A stretch of 64,000 nt of DNA from Allobosea sp. Tri-44 (GCF_004123845.1 NZ_NBDP01000064.1:62001-126000), one strand, 5' to 3'. Positions 53,417 through 62,246 are shown, numbered from the stretch's first letter. Numbers and translations are program-made. The notes: a model not told the origin generated them from the letters alone.

Positions 53417-53866
53417 TCAACAGCGGAGTTTGGACAAGCGCCAGCGATGGCTCAGCGAGGCGATGTCGGCGATCTTCCAGCGGTCGCCTGCGCGAACGAA
53501 ATCATAGCGGATATGATTGGCCTCGCCGAAATTTCGGAAACGGACGTCCACCGCGGCGCGGTTATCGCCAGCCTTGGTTTCGATCCGCAGCGTGCGCGTG
53601 ATTTCCTTCTCGTCGTAATCCTGTCCGCTGCTCGTGATGGCGAAGTCGATGCAGAGGTTCTCGCTCCGATCGTCGGCGGCAAACAATTTGACGAGACCCG
53701 GCTGGAAGTACTGCGCGCGCTGTGCGGGCGAACGGAGTCGCGAAAACGAGCCCTGCGTCAAACCACCGGCATAAATGCCACGCACGAGCGCCTCTGGCGT
53801 TTCCGCGGAAGCGGCGCTCGCAGCAAGATGGATCAGGATGGCGACATGAAGCCAGAGCTTGACCAT
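53417..53866 (-). CDS. Exported DUF3828-like protein
   Basis: 149 residues. A signal peptide of about 21 residues ends ASAE. The mature part, with ALVRGIYAGG, QYFQPGLVKLFAADD, IDFAITSSGQDYD and AGDRWKIADIAS, follows the DUF3828 pattern of small periplasmic proteins. Function is unknown. It is convergent with the hemoglobin gene (five-base gap). Confidence 0.75.
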   Translation of the reverse strand: MVKLWLHVAILIHLAASAASAETPEALVRGIYAGGLTQGSFSRLRSPAQRAQYFQPGLVKLFAADDRSENLCIDFAITSSGQDYDEKEITRTLRIETKAGDNRAAVDVRFRNFGEANHIRYDFVRAGDRWKIADIASLSHRWRLSKLRC

Positions 53867-53961
53867 TTCGGCACCCGCAAAACGGTTGGGAGATCGAAAC
53901 TGTTAGCCCGCCTCTTCCCCTAGGTCATGCTGTCTGACGAGGTAATCCGTTTCCCGTCACC

Positions 53962-54435
53962 TCAACCCAGGCCTGGATCCTCTATGGCCGCCAGTCGGCC
54001 CGCCGCCAGCCTGGCGAAGGCGATGGTCAGCATCTTTCGGCGTGGCGGCGCCAGTGGATGGCGCGGCGGCTCGCGCAGCATCTCGCCGCCGAAGGCGTCG
54101 GCGATGATCAGACCGACATCCTCGGGCAGGATTTCCAGCGGAAATTCGGGCGCGACTGCGAAGAGGAGGCCGTCGCAATAATCGCGATAATCAGGCCATT
54201 TGCCGTCGACCCGGTAGTCTTCGATCCCCGACTTGACCTCGACGACCAACAGTTCGCCCGATGGCGAGAGCGCGACGATGTCGCCGCGCCTGCCATTGGC
54301 GAAGGTCATCTCCTTGACGATGGCATAGCCTCGCGCGCGCAGATGGCGCGAGGCGCCGCGGCAGACAGCACGGGTAATCTCCGGCCGGGCAGGTGGCGGA
54401 TTGAGGACGGAATCGGCGATGGCCATGCCTACCAT
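53962..54435 (-). CDS. mmcB: MmcB family DNA repair putative endonuclease
   Basis: 157 residues. VCRGASRHLRARGYAIVKEMTFANGRRGDIVALSPSGELLVVEVKSGIEDYRVDGKW contains the PD-(D/E)xK nuclease core (Asp, Glu-Val-Lys) of the MmcB family, with YCDGLLFAVAPEFP and GLIIADAFGGEM. MmcB is a mitomycin-inducible repair protein in Caulobacter. A near-consensus LexA box, GTTC-N7-GTGC (consensus GTTC-N7-GTTC), starts right at 54436, touching the start codon. The ATG at 54426 is an alternative start. Confidence 0.88.
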   Translation of the reverse strand: MVGMAIADSVLNPPPARPEITRAVCRGASRHLRARGYAIVKEMTFANGRRGDIVALSPSGELLVVEVKSGIEDYRVDGKWPDYRDYCDGLLFAVAPEFPLEILPEDVGLIIADAFGGEMLREPPRHPLAPPRRKMLTIAFARLAAGRLAAIEDPGLG

Positions 54436-54446
54436 GTTCTCTTTTT

Positions 54447-55526
54447 GTGCTCACCGACGCAAGTGCCGCTTGCAGCAAGGCCCGGTATGGCTATGGTCCG
54501 CGCGCCTTGGAACGCTTCGCTCCCCTCCTGCTGATCGCCCTCGCGGCCGGCCTCGCCTTTGCGCTGTGCCTGGGCTTGCGGCCCCTGATGATGCGCTATG
54601 CGCTGGCACGGCCGAACGCCCGCTCCAGCCACCGCATACCGACGCCGCAGGGCGGCGGCATCGCCGTTCTGGCCGGTGCTTTCCTTGAACTGGGGCTCGC
54701 GCTGGCTCTCATCCCGATGGAAGCGAGCGCAAAGCAAGGCCTCGTCCTGGTCATGGCGGCAACCACCCTGCTCGCCCTCGTCGGCGCCTGGGACGACATC
54801 AGGCCGCTCTCGCCGGCCCTGCGCCTGCCGCTGCAATTTCTCTGTGTCGGGATCGTCGTCTTCTACGCCGCACCTGAGGTCCGCCTCCTGCCCGAAGCGC
54901 TGCCGCTCTGGGCGGAGCGTGGGCTCGCTTTGATCGCCGGCGTCTGGTTCGTCAATCTCGTCAACTTCATGGACGGGATCGACTGGATCACGCTCGCGGG
55001 GCTGGTACCGCTGATCGGTGCGATCGCGCTCGCCGGCAACAGCGGTATCGTCGACCCTGCCACCGGCCTCCTCGCCGCGGCGCTGTTCGGCGGGCTCCTC
55101 GGCTTCGCGCCGTTCAACAAGCCGGTGGCGCGGATCTTCCTCGGCGATGTCGGCTCGCTGCCGCTGGGCCTGTTGGCCGCCTATCTGCTTTACCGCTTGG
55201 CGGGCACCGGCGCGCTGACGGCAGCGCTGATCCTGCCGCTCTATCACGTCATGGATTCGACCATCACGCTCTTCCGCCGTCTCGCGCGCGGCGAGAAAGT
55301 CTGGCAGGCGCACCGCTCGCATTTCTACCAGCAGGCGACCGATAACGGCTTCCGAGTGATCGAGATCGTCGCTCAGGTCGCCTTGCTCAATCTTTGCCTG
55401 ATCGCGCTCGCGGCGGTCAGCATCGCCCTGCCTGCATTCTGGGCCCAGTTCGGCTGCCTGTTGGCTGCATTGACGCTGACCGGCGGCCTGCTCCGCCGCT
55501 TTTCACGTAAGCGAGCGCAGCCTTGA
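54447..55526 (+). CDS. WecA/WbpL-like undecaprenyl-phosphate sugar-phosphate transferase
   Basis: 359 residues from the GTG at 54447; a TTG at 54507 (just before ERFAPLLLIAL) is an equally possible start. A polytopic protein of about ten helices. GT4/MraY-family motifs: SSHRIPTPQGGGIAV, WFVNLVNFMDGIDW, RIFLGDVGSLPLGLLA, and the cytoplasmic AHRSHFYQQATDNG loop. It transfers a sugar-1-phosphate to the lipid carrier, the first step of O-antigen or exopolysaccharide repeat units. The sugar is probably made by the two SDR enzymes next to it. Confidence 0.92.
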   Translation: MLTDASAACSKARYGYGPRALERFAPLLLIALAAGLAFALCLGLRPLMMRYALARPNARSSHRIPTPQGGGIAVLAGAFLELGLALALIPMEASAKQGLVLVMAATTLLALVGAWDDIRPLSPALRLPLQFLCVGIVVFYAAPEVRLLPEALPLWAERGLALIAGVWFVNLVNFMDGIDWITLAGLVPLIGAIALAGNSGIVDPATGLLAAALFGGLLGFAPFNKPVARIFLGDVGSLPLGLLAAYLLYRLAGTGALTAALILPLYHVMDSTITLFRRLARGEKVWQAHRSHFYQQATDNGFRVIEIVAQVALLNLCLIALAAVSIALPAFWAQFGCLLAALTLTGGLLRRFSRKRAQP

Positions 55527-56455
55527 GCGGCAAACGCGTCCTGCTCACCGGGTCCCGCGGCTTCGTCGGCCAGCATCTGGTTCACGACCTCATCGCCCGC
55601 GGCTACCGCTTGCGGACAGCAGGCAGAAGTACGGTCTCCGCCATTCCCGATGTCGAGCATGCGGCGATCGGCGATCTCGGCGCGCCAGTCGACTGGCAGC
55701 CGATGCTCGACGGTGTCGATCTCGTCGTCCACAGCGCCGGATTAGCCCATGCCGATGGCGCGATCCCCGAAGAGCGCTACCGGGCCGTCAACACCGACGC
55801 GACGCTGGCATTGGCGCGGGCCGCGCGGGCAGCGGGCGTCCCGCGTTTCGTCTTCCTGTCTTCGATCCGCGCGCAAAGCGGGCCGGTCGGCGACCATCTG
55901 CTGAGCGAGGCCGATGCACCTTCGCCCACCGACGCCTATGGCCGCTCCAAGCTGGCGGCCGAACAGGGTTTGGCCGAGCTCGATCTCGACTGGGTCGCGC
56001 TGCGGCCGGTACTGGTCTATGGGCCGGGCGTGAAGGCCAATATGGCGGCGCTGCTGAAGCTGGCGCGCCTGCCCGTGCCACTACCGCTCGGCGCACTTTC
56101 GGCAAAGCGCTCGCTGCTGGCGATCGAGAATCTCGCAGAGGCGGTCGCCTTCGCGCTGAGCGAAGCCTGCCCGGCAAGGCGCAGCTACATCGTCGCTGAT
56201 CCGGGGCCTCTATCGGTCGCCGAGATGCTCGCCGCGATGCGGGCCGGCCTCGCACGCGGGCCAGGGCTGATCGCGGTTCCGCCTTCCCTGCTCGCGCTGG
56301 CGGCGCAGCTCTCCGGGCGTTCGGCCGCCTATGAGCGCCTGGCCAAGGGCCTCGCAGCTTCACCCGGCGCCTTGCTCAGCGCTGGCTGGCGACCGCCTGC
56401 GGAGACGAAGGCCGCTCTGGCGCGACTGGCGGCGAGACCGACTGGCGCCGGCTGA
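55523..56455 (+). CDS. NAD-dependent epimerase/dehydratase (nucleotide-sugar SDR)
   Basis: 310 residues. The TTG start at 55523 overlaps the transferase stop as TTGA. Rossmann motif VLLTGSRGFVGQHL, catalytic DAYGRSKLAAEQ (Tyr-x-x-x-Lys), and VALRPVLVYGPGVKANM. It is most like WbpV/FnlB-type UDP-GlcNAc C4 epimerases/4-reductases that act with WecA-type transferases. The last 80 bases overlap the convergent CapD-like gene tail to tail. Confidence 0.88.
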   Translation: MSGKRVLLTGSRGFVGQHLVHDLIARGYRLRTAGRSTVSAIPDVEHAAIGDLGAPVDWQPMLDGVDLVVHSAGLAHADGAIPEERYRAVNTDATLALARAARAAGVPRFVFLSSIRAQSGPVGDHLLSEADAPSPTDAYGRSKLAAEQGLAELDLDWVALRPVLVYGPGVKANMAALLKLARLPVPLPLGALSAKRSLLAIENLAEAVAFALSEACPARRSYIVADPGPLSVAEMLAAMRAGLARGPGLIAVPPSLLALAAQLSGRSAAYERLAKGLAASPGALLSAGWRPPAETKAALARLAARPTGAG

Positions 56456-58343
56456 AATCGGGGATCGCCGTTTCGAGCACGGCCTCGGCGCCGAGCCGGT
56501 CCTGCGCCGCCAGCGCCCGTTCCAGCTCATCGAGCCAGCCCTGCATGCGGGCGCGGCCGGCGAAGATCGGCTTGGCCGCCATGACGCCGTCGAGCCCGGT
56601 CTCGGCCATTGGCTCATCCTTGGCGAAAAGAATCTCGTTCATGCGCTCGCCCGGCCTGACACCGGTGATCGCGACCTCGATGTCGACACCGGGCTCATAA
56701 CCGGCGAGGCGGATCATGCGTTCGGCGAGGTCGAGGATCTTGAGCGGCTGGCCCATCTTCAGCACATAGACGGCGGCGCGTTCGTCCTGCGCCTCGTGCT
56801 CGGGCGCGTGCGAGGCAGAGGTCAGGACGAGGTCGCAGGCCTCGCGAATGGTCATGAAGTAGCGGATCATGTCCGGGCTGGTCACGGTGACCGGTCCGCC
56901 GCGCTCGATCTGCGCCTTGAACTTCGGCACCACCGAGCCGACTGATCCGAGCACGTTGCCGAAGCGGACCGCGACGAGACGCGTGCCGCGATTGCCGGCG
57001 GCGAACTCGGCGTCGCGGGCCTGGGCATACATCTCGGCGAAACGCTTGGTCGCACCCAGCATCGAGACCGGCTCGATCGCCTTGTCGGTCGAGATCATCA
57101 CGAAGATGCCGGCGCCGGCGGCGACCGTCGCCTCGATGGCGACGACCGAGCCGAAGATGTTGGTCTTGATGCCTTCGTCCCAATCGGCCTCGAGATAGGG
57201 CACGTGCTTCAGCGCGGCGGCGTGGATGACGATGTCGGGTGCGAACGCCTTGAACAGCGGGCCGATGCGGGCCTCGTCGCGGACGTCGGCGAGTGCGCCG
57301 GTAACCCGCATCGGCAGGTCCTGCACCGCCAGCGCCTCGGTGACGTGGAACAGCGCCGGTTCGGAATTCTCGACGACGAGCAGCTCAGTCGCACCGAAGA
57401 CCGCGCAGCGCAGGCAGATCTCTGAGCCGATCGAACCGCCGCCGCCGGTGACGATGACGCGCTTGCCCTTGAGGAAGCCCTCGAGCCGCTCGCGGTCGAT
57501 CTTGACCGAAGGGCGTACCAACAGGTCCTCGATCTCGAGCGGCGCCAGCTCGTTGCCGCGCATGCCGTCGCCGAGCGTATCGAGGCGCGAGATCGGGATG
57601 GCGAGCTTGCGCGTGCGGGCGAGCCATTTGTCCGGCTCGGCCTCCGGCGCCAGGGCGCTCGGTGTCGCGACGATGCGGCGGAACGGCTCGCCGCGCTCGC
57701 TGGCGTCAGCCGCGACCGTCTCCATCTGCGAGAGCAGACCAAGCACGGGGATGCCCCGGATGGATTGCCCGAGATCGTCACTCCGCGGCGACAGGATGCC
57801 CGCCGGGCGCATCTTGCCCATCGCGCCCGATTCCATGGCGCGGATCACCATCTCGATATCGACACCACGGCCAAGGAGCAGGGCCGGCAGCGTCGCTTCG
57901 CGCGCCGCCTGGTTCCTGGAGCGCGAGTATTTGAAGTAGCGATAGGCCAGGCGCGGGCCGCCGAGCAGTGCGATCTGCACCAGCCAATAGAGGATGATGG
58001 TGATCTTGCCGAAGAAGAAATACCCATAGAGGTTGGGCGCGACGAGCACATAGTCGACGACCAGCAAGGTCAGGGTCAGCACCGTGACCGCCCGGACGAT
58101 GTTCGACAGGTCCGGCAACGAGGCGAAGCGCCATTTCGAGCGATAGAGCTGGAAAAACCAGTAGACCACCCCGGCATAGGCGACGAATAAGGGCAGGATC
58201 CTCGGCAATTGCCGCATCCGCTCGTCGAACAGCGATCCCTCGAAGCGCACGGCGAAGACGAAGACGATCGCAAGCGCGGTCATCGCCAGGTCGTGGAGGA
58301 TGACGGCAAGCTTCTTGGCGCTCTGTTTGGTGAGGGTCAGCAT
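56376..58343 (-). CDS. CapD/WbpM-like UDP-GlcNAc 4,6-dehydratase, membrane form
   Basis: 655 residues. Four N-terminal membrane helices (about 10-125) precede a CoA-binding-like middle domain and an SDR domain from about 290 with GGGGSIGSE (300-308), MISTDKAIEPV (Ser-Thr-Asp-Lys at 418-421) and LGATKRFAEM (Lys433). In this family the usual SDR Tyr is replaced by Met; here that position is Leu429. It makes UDP-4-keto-6-deoxy sugars for polysaccharides. The C-terminal 80 bases overlap the convergent epimerase gene. It starts 57 bases after the TetR gene. Confidence 0.9.
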   Translation of the reverse strand: MLTLTKQSAKKLAVILHDLAMTALAIVFVFAVRFEGSLFDERMRQLPRILPLFVAYAGVVYWFFQLYRSKWRFASLPDLSNIVRAVTVLTLTLLVVDYVLVAPNLYGYFFFGKITIILYWLVQIALLGGPRLAYRYFKYSRSRNQAAREATLPALLLGRGVDIEMVIRAMESGAMGKMRPAGILSPRSDDLGQSIRGIPVLGLLSQMETVAADASERGEPFRRIVATPSALAPEAEPDKWLARTRKLAIPISRLDTLGDGMRGNELAPLEIEDLLVRPSVKIDRERLEGFLKGKRVIVTGGGGSIGSEICLRCAVFGATELLVVENSEPALFHVTEALAVQDLPMRVTGALADVRDEARIGPLFKAFAPDIVIHAAALKHVPYLEADWDEGIKTNIFGSVVAIEATVAAGAGIFVMISTDKAIEPVSMLGATKRFAEMYAQARDAEFAAGNRGTRLVAVRFGNVLGSVGSVVPKFKAQIERGGPVTVTSPDMIRYFMTIREACDLVLTSASHAPEHEAQDERAAVYVLKMGQPLKILDLAERMIRLAGYEPGVDIEVAITGVRPGERMNEILFAKDEPMAETGLDGVMAAKPIFAGRARMQGWLDELERALAAQDRLGAEAVLETAIPDFSRRQSVSPPVAPERPSSPQAVASQR

Positions 58344-58400
58344 GTGCGGCGGGGTATCCCGCTCCCTCGCCGCCTTGTCAACGCAGGCGGAGGCGGTGGG

Positions 58401-58997
58401 TCAGGCTGCCAGGCGCCTGGCACCTAGCCCGGCGAGGATGAAGTCGATCATCTCTTCGATGCTCGGACCCGGCAATTCGGCGCACTGGCCGAGCAGAAGC
58501 GGGTGACAGAAGCGCAACATCGCCATGCGCACGCAGTGGGTCGCAGTGACCGGATCGCGAGCGGTGAATTCGCCCTTGGCGATGCCATCGGTGACGACGG
58601 CGCGCAGGATCGAGTCATAGCGCTCGATATGGCCACGGATGACGTCCCAACTCTCCTCCATGGCACAGGCGACCATCTCGTGCAGGCGGTGATTGTCGAG
58701 ATAGCGGGCGGCGTTGATGCGACAGGTCGCAGCCAGAATGTCGCGCAAACGCTCGGCGGCGGGGCGCTTTTCGGCCGCGATCGCGGCAACGGTCGCCTCG
58801 AGCTCGGTCATCGAGCGCTCTGCGACAGCCTCGTTGATCGCCTTCTTGGAGTCGAAGAAACGATAGACATTCGCCGGGCTCATGCGCAGCGACTTCGCGA
58901 TGTCGGCGACAGTGGTCTTCTGGTAGCCGATCTGGCGGAAGAACCGCTCGGCGACGTCGATGATCTCGTGCCGTGTATCGCGCTCTATTGTGCTCAT
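58401..58997 (-). CDS. TetR/AcrR family transcriptional regulator
   Basis: 198 residues from the ATG at 58995-58997; the longer upstream frame overlaps the cobQ end and is discarded. The helix-turn-helix reads IIDVAERFFRQIGYQKTTVADIAKSLRMSPANVYRFFDSKKAI. The C-terminal domain, with RYLDNHRLHEMVACAMEESW and VRMAMLRFCHPLLL, resembles the AcrR C-terminal group. It lies upstream of the CapD-like gene in the same direction, and its own promoter carries a strong nested palindrome, suggesting self-repression. Confidence 0.94.
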   Translation of the reverse strand: MSTIERDTRHEIIDVAERFFRQIGYQKTTVADIAKSLRMSPANVYRFFDSKKAINEAVAERSMTELEATVAAIAAEKRPAAERLRDILAATCRINAARYLDNHRLHEMVACAMEESWDVIRGHIERYDSILRAVVTDGIAKGEFTARDPVTATHCVRMAMLRFCHPLLLGQCAELPGPSIEEMIDFILAGLGARRLAA

Positions 58998-59054
58998 GCC
59001 AGGGGCAACTTCCCGGTCTGGTGACTTGTTCCCATAGGCCGTCTGCGGACGCCA

Positions 59055-59090
59055 TTGTTGAGTATGACGAATTTCGTCAGTCGTCAACAA
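59055..59090 (-). promoter_or_regulatory. Nested palindromic operator in the tetR promoter
   Basis: Perfect 15-base dyad TGACGAATTTCGTCA (59065-59079) lies inside an outer inverted repeat TTGTTGA / TCAACAA (59055-59061 and 59084-59090) with almost the same centre. On the minus strand TTGACG, a 17-base spacer and TACTCA form a possible promoter, with the dyad filling the spacer. It lies 58-93 bases before the tetR start, so binding would block transcription. Confidence 0.75.
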
Positions 59091-59145
59091 ATTGAACGGC
59101 AAAGCTTTATTTGTCCGCTCCTGACAATTTTTCGCCGAACGCTCG

Positions 59146-60630
59146 TCAAAATTGCGATCGCGATCGCGCCAGTTCGAGCAGTGCGGCGGTGTCGAGATGG
59201 CGTTCCAGATGCTCTGCCAGCCGGTCGAGCGTCGCCTCCACGGCGGGCTCATAGGCTTCTCCGACCGCGAGCGGTTTTCCTGCGAGGTTTTCGAGCCAGG
59301 CACGGCGCAGCGGATCCGAGGTCAGCACGCCATGGAGATAGGTCCCGATGACCCTGCCATCAGCGCTGCAAGCGCCTTCCGGCCGCCCTTCGACGCGAAA
59401 AGGCGCGCAGCGCCGGTCCGGCCCGTCGCTGGCGCCGAGATGGATTTCGTAGGCGCGGCCAATGCTGCCGCTGCCGGGATGCTCGACCGCGACCTCCCGC
59501 ACGGTCTTGTCCGGCGTCAGCTCGGTCTCGATGTCGAGCAGGCCGAGCCCGGGAGCCCAACCGACCGGCCCTTCCAGGCCGAGCGGATCGCGCACAACCG
59601 TTCCGAGCATCTGATAGCCGCCGCAGAGGCCGAGCACATGACCGCCGCGGCGGCGATGAGCGATGATGTCGATATCCCAACCTTCTTCCCGCAGCCGGGC
59701 GAGATCGCGCAGCGTCGTCTTCGAGCCCGGGAGGATCACCAGGGCGGCGTCACCCGGCAGCGGCGTGCCGGGGCCGACGAAGACGAGCTCCACGCCCGGC
59801 TCGAGCTTCAGCGGGTCGAGGTCGTCGAAATTGGCGATGCCGGGCAGGACCGGGACGACGATCTTCAGCGCACCATCGCGCACCGGCACACCCTGCATCA
59901 GGTCAAGCCCGTCCTCGGCCGGCAGGCGAGCGGCATCGGCGAACCACGGCACGACGCCGAAACTCGGCCAGCCGGTCGCCCTAGTGATCGTGTCGAGCGC
60001 CGGCGTGAACAATCCGACATCGCCGCGAAAGCGATTGATCGCGAAGCCGCGGATCATGGCGCGATCATCTGCATCGAGCACAGCATGCGTGCCGATCAGG
60101 CTCGCTATGACGCCGCCGCGGTCGATGTCACCGATCAGCACGGCGGGAACGCCTGCCGCACGGGCGAAGCCGAGATTGGCGATGTCGCGGGCGCGCAGAT
60201 TGGTTTCCGCCGGCGAGCCCGCTCCCTCGACCAGAATCAGGTCGGCGCCGTCGCTTAAACGCGCGAAGCTTTCCAGTACCTTGGGCAGAAAATCGCCGCG
60301 GCGACTGAAATCGCCGGAGGCGAGATGGCCGGCGACGCGGCCCTGCAGGATGATCTGGCTACCGCGTTCGCTTTCGGGCTTGAGCAGCACCGGATTCATA
60401 TCGACGTCAGGCGCTACGCGCGCGGCGCGCGCCTGTAGCGCCTGGGCCCGGCCGATCTCGCCTTGCGCGGTCGCGGCGGCATTGTTCGACATGTTCTGCG
60501 GCTTGAACGGACGCACCTTCAGGCCGCGGTCGGCGAAGAGCCGACACAGGCCGGCGACGAGCAGCGACTTGCCGACATTGGAGCCGGTGCCAAGCAGCAT
60601 CAGCGCAGGGGTTGGGCGGGAGGAACACAT
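59146..60630 (-). CDS. cobQ: Cobyric acid synthase
   Basis: 494 residues. N-terminal P-loop LGTGSNVGKSLLVAGL, the FKPQNMSNNAA substrate motif and LVEGAGSPAE; C-terminal triad-type glutamine amidotransferase domain with the Cys in VLGLCGGYQMLG and a late His in GTYLHGVL. It amidates four carboxylates of cobyrinic acid a,c-diamide in cobalamin synthesis. It stands alone here, and no cobalamin riboswitch is seen upstream. Palindromic repeat copy B begins 12 bases before the ATG. Confidence 0.96.
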   Translation of the reverse strand: MCSSRPTPALMLLGTGSNVGKSLLVAGLCRLFADRGLKVRPFKPQNMSNNAAATAQGEIGRAQALQARAARVAPDVDMNPVLLKPESERGSQIILQGRVAGHLASGDFSRRGDFLPKVLESFARLSDGADLILVEGAGSPAETNLRARDIANLGFARAAGVPAVLIGDIDRGGVIASLIGTHAVLDADDRAMIRGFAINRFRGDVGLFTPALDTITRATGWPSFGVVPWFADAARLPAEDGLDLMQGVPVRDGALKIVVPVLPGIANFDDLDPLKLEPGVELVFVGPGTPLPGDAALVILPGSKTTLRDLARLREEGWDIDIIAHRRRGGHVLGLCGGYQMLGTVVRDPLGLEGPVGWAPGLGLLDIETELTPDKTVREVAVEHPGSGSIGRAYEIHLGASDGPDRRCAPFRVEGRPEGACSADGRVIGTYLHGVLTSDPLRRAWLENLAGKPLAVGEAYEPAVEATLDRLAEHLERHLDTAALLELARSRSQF

Positions 60631-60641
60631 GGGTCCTGCCT

Positions 60642-60753
60642 AGAGCATGCTGCGAAAAAGTGGCACCGGTTTTTCGCGCCAAGCATGCTCTAAACTATTA
60701 GAATCGATCACGTTATCTGCGTTTGGGCGGTTCCGCCCAAACGCAGCGTGATC
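60642..60753 (+). repeat. Palindromic intergenic repeat, copy B
   Basis: Same two-hairpin plan as copy A. First hairpin: AGAGCATGCT (60642) / AGCATGCTCT (60682-60691) with inner GCGAAAAA / TTTTTCGC. Second: GATCACG (60706) / CGTGATC (60747-60753) with inner CTGCGTTTGGGCGG / CCGCCCAAACGCAG. The inner stem differs from copy A but is still perfectly complementary, so the pairing is conserved, not the sequence. Confidence 0.9.
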
Positions 60754-60991
60754 GACCGCGCTTCCGCCTCCTGAAAAAGCTCACCGATCCACGTCAGCGT
60801 CCCACTGCTCCAAAGGGGCGAAGAAGCAGCAGAAGCTGGCGTGAACCGGCTGAGCCATAGACAATACTGACTGCTGACGAATGTCAATATTCATCACTCC
60901 GCAGATTCTGCCGCTTTTCTGAACCGATGCGCCTCGGCGTTGCGCGTGTTATGGGCGGCGTTCCCACCTTCCGGACCTGAAGCAAGCTGCG
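60754..60991. other. Gap between cobQ and the aminotransferase
   Basis: With copy B this makes a 361-base region without a gene. The part after the repeat contains an AT-rich patch (60878-60895) with ATTGACATTC on the minus strand, which may be a cobQ promoter element. Nothing else is recognised. Confidence 0.5.
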
Positions 60992-62137
60992 ATGAATCCG
61001 ATCTTCTCCGCTCTTCCGACGACGATCTTCGAAACCATGTCGCGGCTCGCGCGCGAGCACCAGGCCGTCAATCTCGGCCAGGGCTTTCCCGATGACCCCG
61101 GTCCGGAGGATGTGCGCCGCAAGGCGGCCGAGGCGGTGATCGACGGCTGGAACCAGTACCCGCCGATGATGGGCCTGCCCGAATTGCGCCAGGCGACGGC
61201 CACGCATTTTCGCCATTGGCAGGACCTCGAACTCGATCCGGAAGCCGAGGTGATGGTGACCTCCGGCGCGACCGAGGCGATCGCCGGCGCGCTGATGGCA
61301 CTCGTCTCGCCCGGCGATGAGGTCGTGCTGTTCGAGCCGATGTACGACGCCTATCTGCCGCTGGTGCGCCGCGCCGGCGGCATCCCGAAATTCGTGACGC
61401 TGACGCCGCCCGCCTTCGGGCTCAGCGAAGACGCCCTGGCGCGGGCCTTCTCGCCGAAGACCAAGGTGGTGCTGTTCAACAACCCGCTCAACCCGACGGC
61501 GACCAATTTCAGCGAAGCCGATCTCGACCTGCTGGCATCGTTCTGCGTCCGGCACGACGCGGTCGCGATCTGCGACGATGTCTGGGAGCACGTCGTCTTC
61601 GACAGCCACCGCCATACCCCGCTGATGAGCCGGCCCGGCATGCGCGAGCGCACGGTCAAGATCTCCTCGGCCGGCAAGATCTTTTCGCTGACCGGCTGGA
61701 AGGTCGGCATGGTTATGGCGGCGCCCGAGCTGATGCGCGTGCTGGCCAAGGCGCATCAATACATCACCTTCACGACGCCGCCGAACCTGCAGGCCGCCGT
61801 CGCCTATGGCCTCGGCAAGGACGACGCCTATTTCGAGGGGATGCGCGCCGATTTCCAGCGCTCGCGCGACCGCTTCGCCGGCGGCCTCAGCGATCTCGGC
61901 TTCAGCGTACTGCCGAGCGCCGGCACCTATTTCCTCAATGTCGATATCGGCCCGCTCGGTGAAGCCGACGACGTCGCCTTCTGCCAGCGGCTGGTGAGCG
62001 AGCACGGCGTCGCGGCGATCCCGGTCAGCGCCTTCTATGCCGAGGGCGCGGTGCGCAATGTCGTGCGCTTCTGCTTCGCCAAGCACGACGCGACGCTGGA
62101 CAAGGCGCTGGAGCGGCTCGCCGCATTGCGGATCTAG
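60992..62137 (+). CDS. Class I PLP-dependent aminotransferase
   Basis: 381 residues. Fold type I motifs: VNLGQGFPDDPGPE at the N-terminus, SGATEAIAGALMAL, NNPLNPTATNFSEADLD and the PLP lysine Lys229 in ISSAGKIFSLTGWKVG, then FCFAKHD near the end. It is closest to the kynurenine/glutamine/methionine-type transaminases (YbdL/KAT group); the exact amino acid cannot be fixed. The start lies 30 bases after an in-frame-free region with no strong ribosome site. Repeat copy C starts inside its stop codon. Confidence 0.9.
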   Translation: MNPIFSALPTTIFETMSRLAREHQAVNLGQGFPDDPGPEDVRRKAAEAVIDGWNQYPPMMGLPELRQATATHFRHWQDLELDPEAEVMVTSGATEAIAGALMALVSPGDEVVLFEPMYDAYLPLVRRAGGIPKFVTLTPPAFGLSEDALARAFSPKTKVVLFNNPLNPTATNFSEADLDLLASFCVRHDAVAICDDVWEHVVFDSHRHTPLMSRPGMRERTVKISSAGKIFSLTGWKVGMVMAAPELMRVLAKAHQYITFTTPPNLQAAVAYGLGKDDAYFEGMRADFQRSRDRFAGGLSDLGFSVLPSAGTYFLNVDIGPLGEADDVAFCQRLVSEHGVAAIPVSAFYAEGAVRNVVRFCFAKHDATLDKALERLAALRI

Positions 62138-62238
62138 AGCATTTCCGCGTTTCTCCGAATCGCTGAAATGCTCTATCTCTTTGTTTTATCGCATTTTCTT
62201 CACGCGAACCGGTACCCACTTCGCTCGAAAATGCTCTA
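62136..62238 (-). repeat. Palindromic intergenic repeat, copy C (variant)
   Basis: Two hairpins: AGAGCATTTC (62136) / GAAATGCTCT (62165-62174), then GCATTTTC (62191) / GAAAATGC (62227-62234) around CACGCGAACCGGTACCCACT. Read on the minus strand it contains the GTGGGTACCGGTTCGC core shared with copies A and B (GTGGGAACCGGTTTTTCGC). It fills the gap between convergent genes. This form is the most widespread in Hyphomicrobiales genomes. Confidence 0.85.
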
Positions 62239-62246
62239 AGGCCTGA

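Noticed and set aside
60631..60991. Cobalamin riboswitch upstream of cobQ
   Set aside because: No B12-box-like conserved segment on the minus strand; the structure there belongs to repeat copy B.
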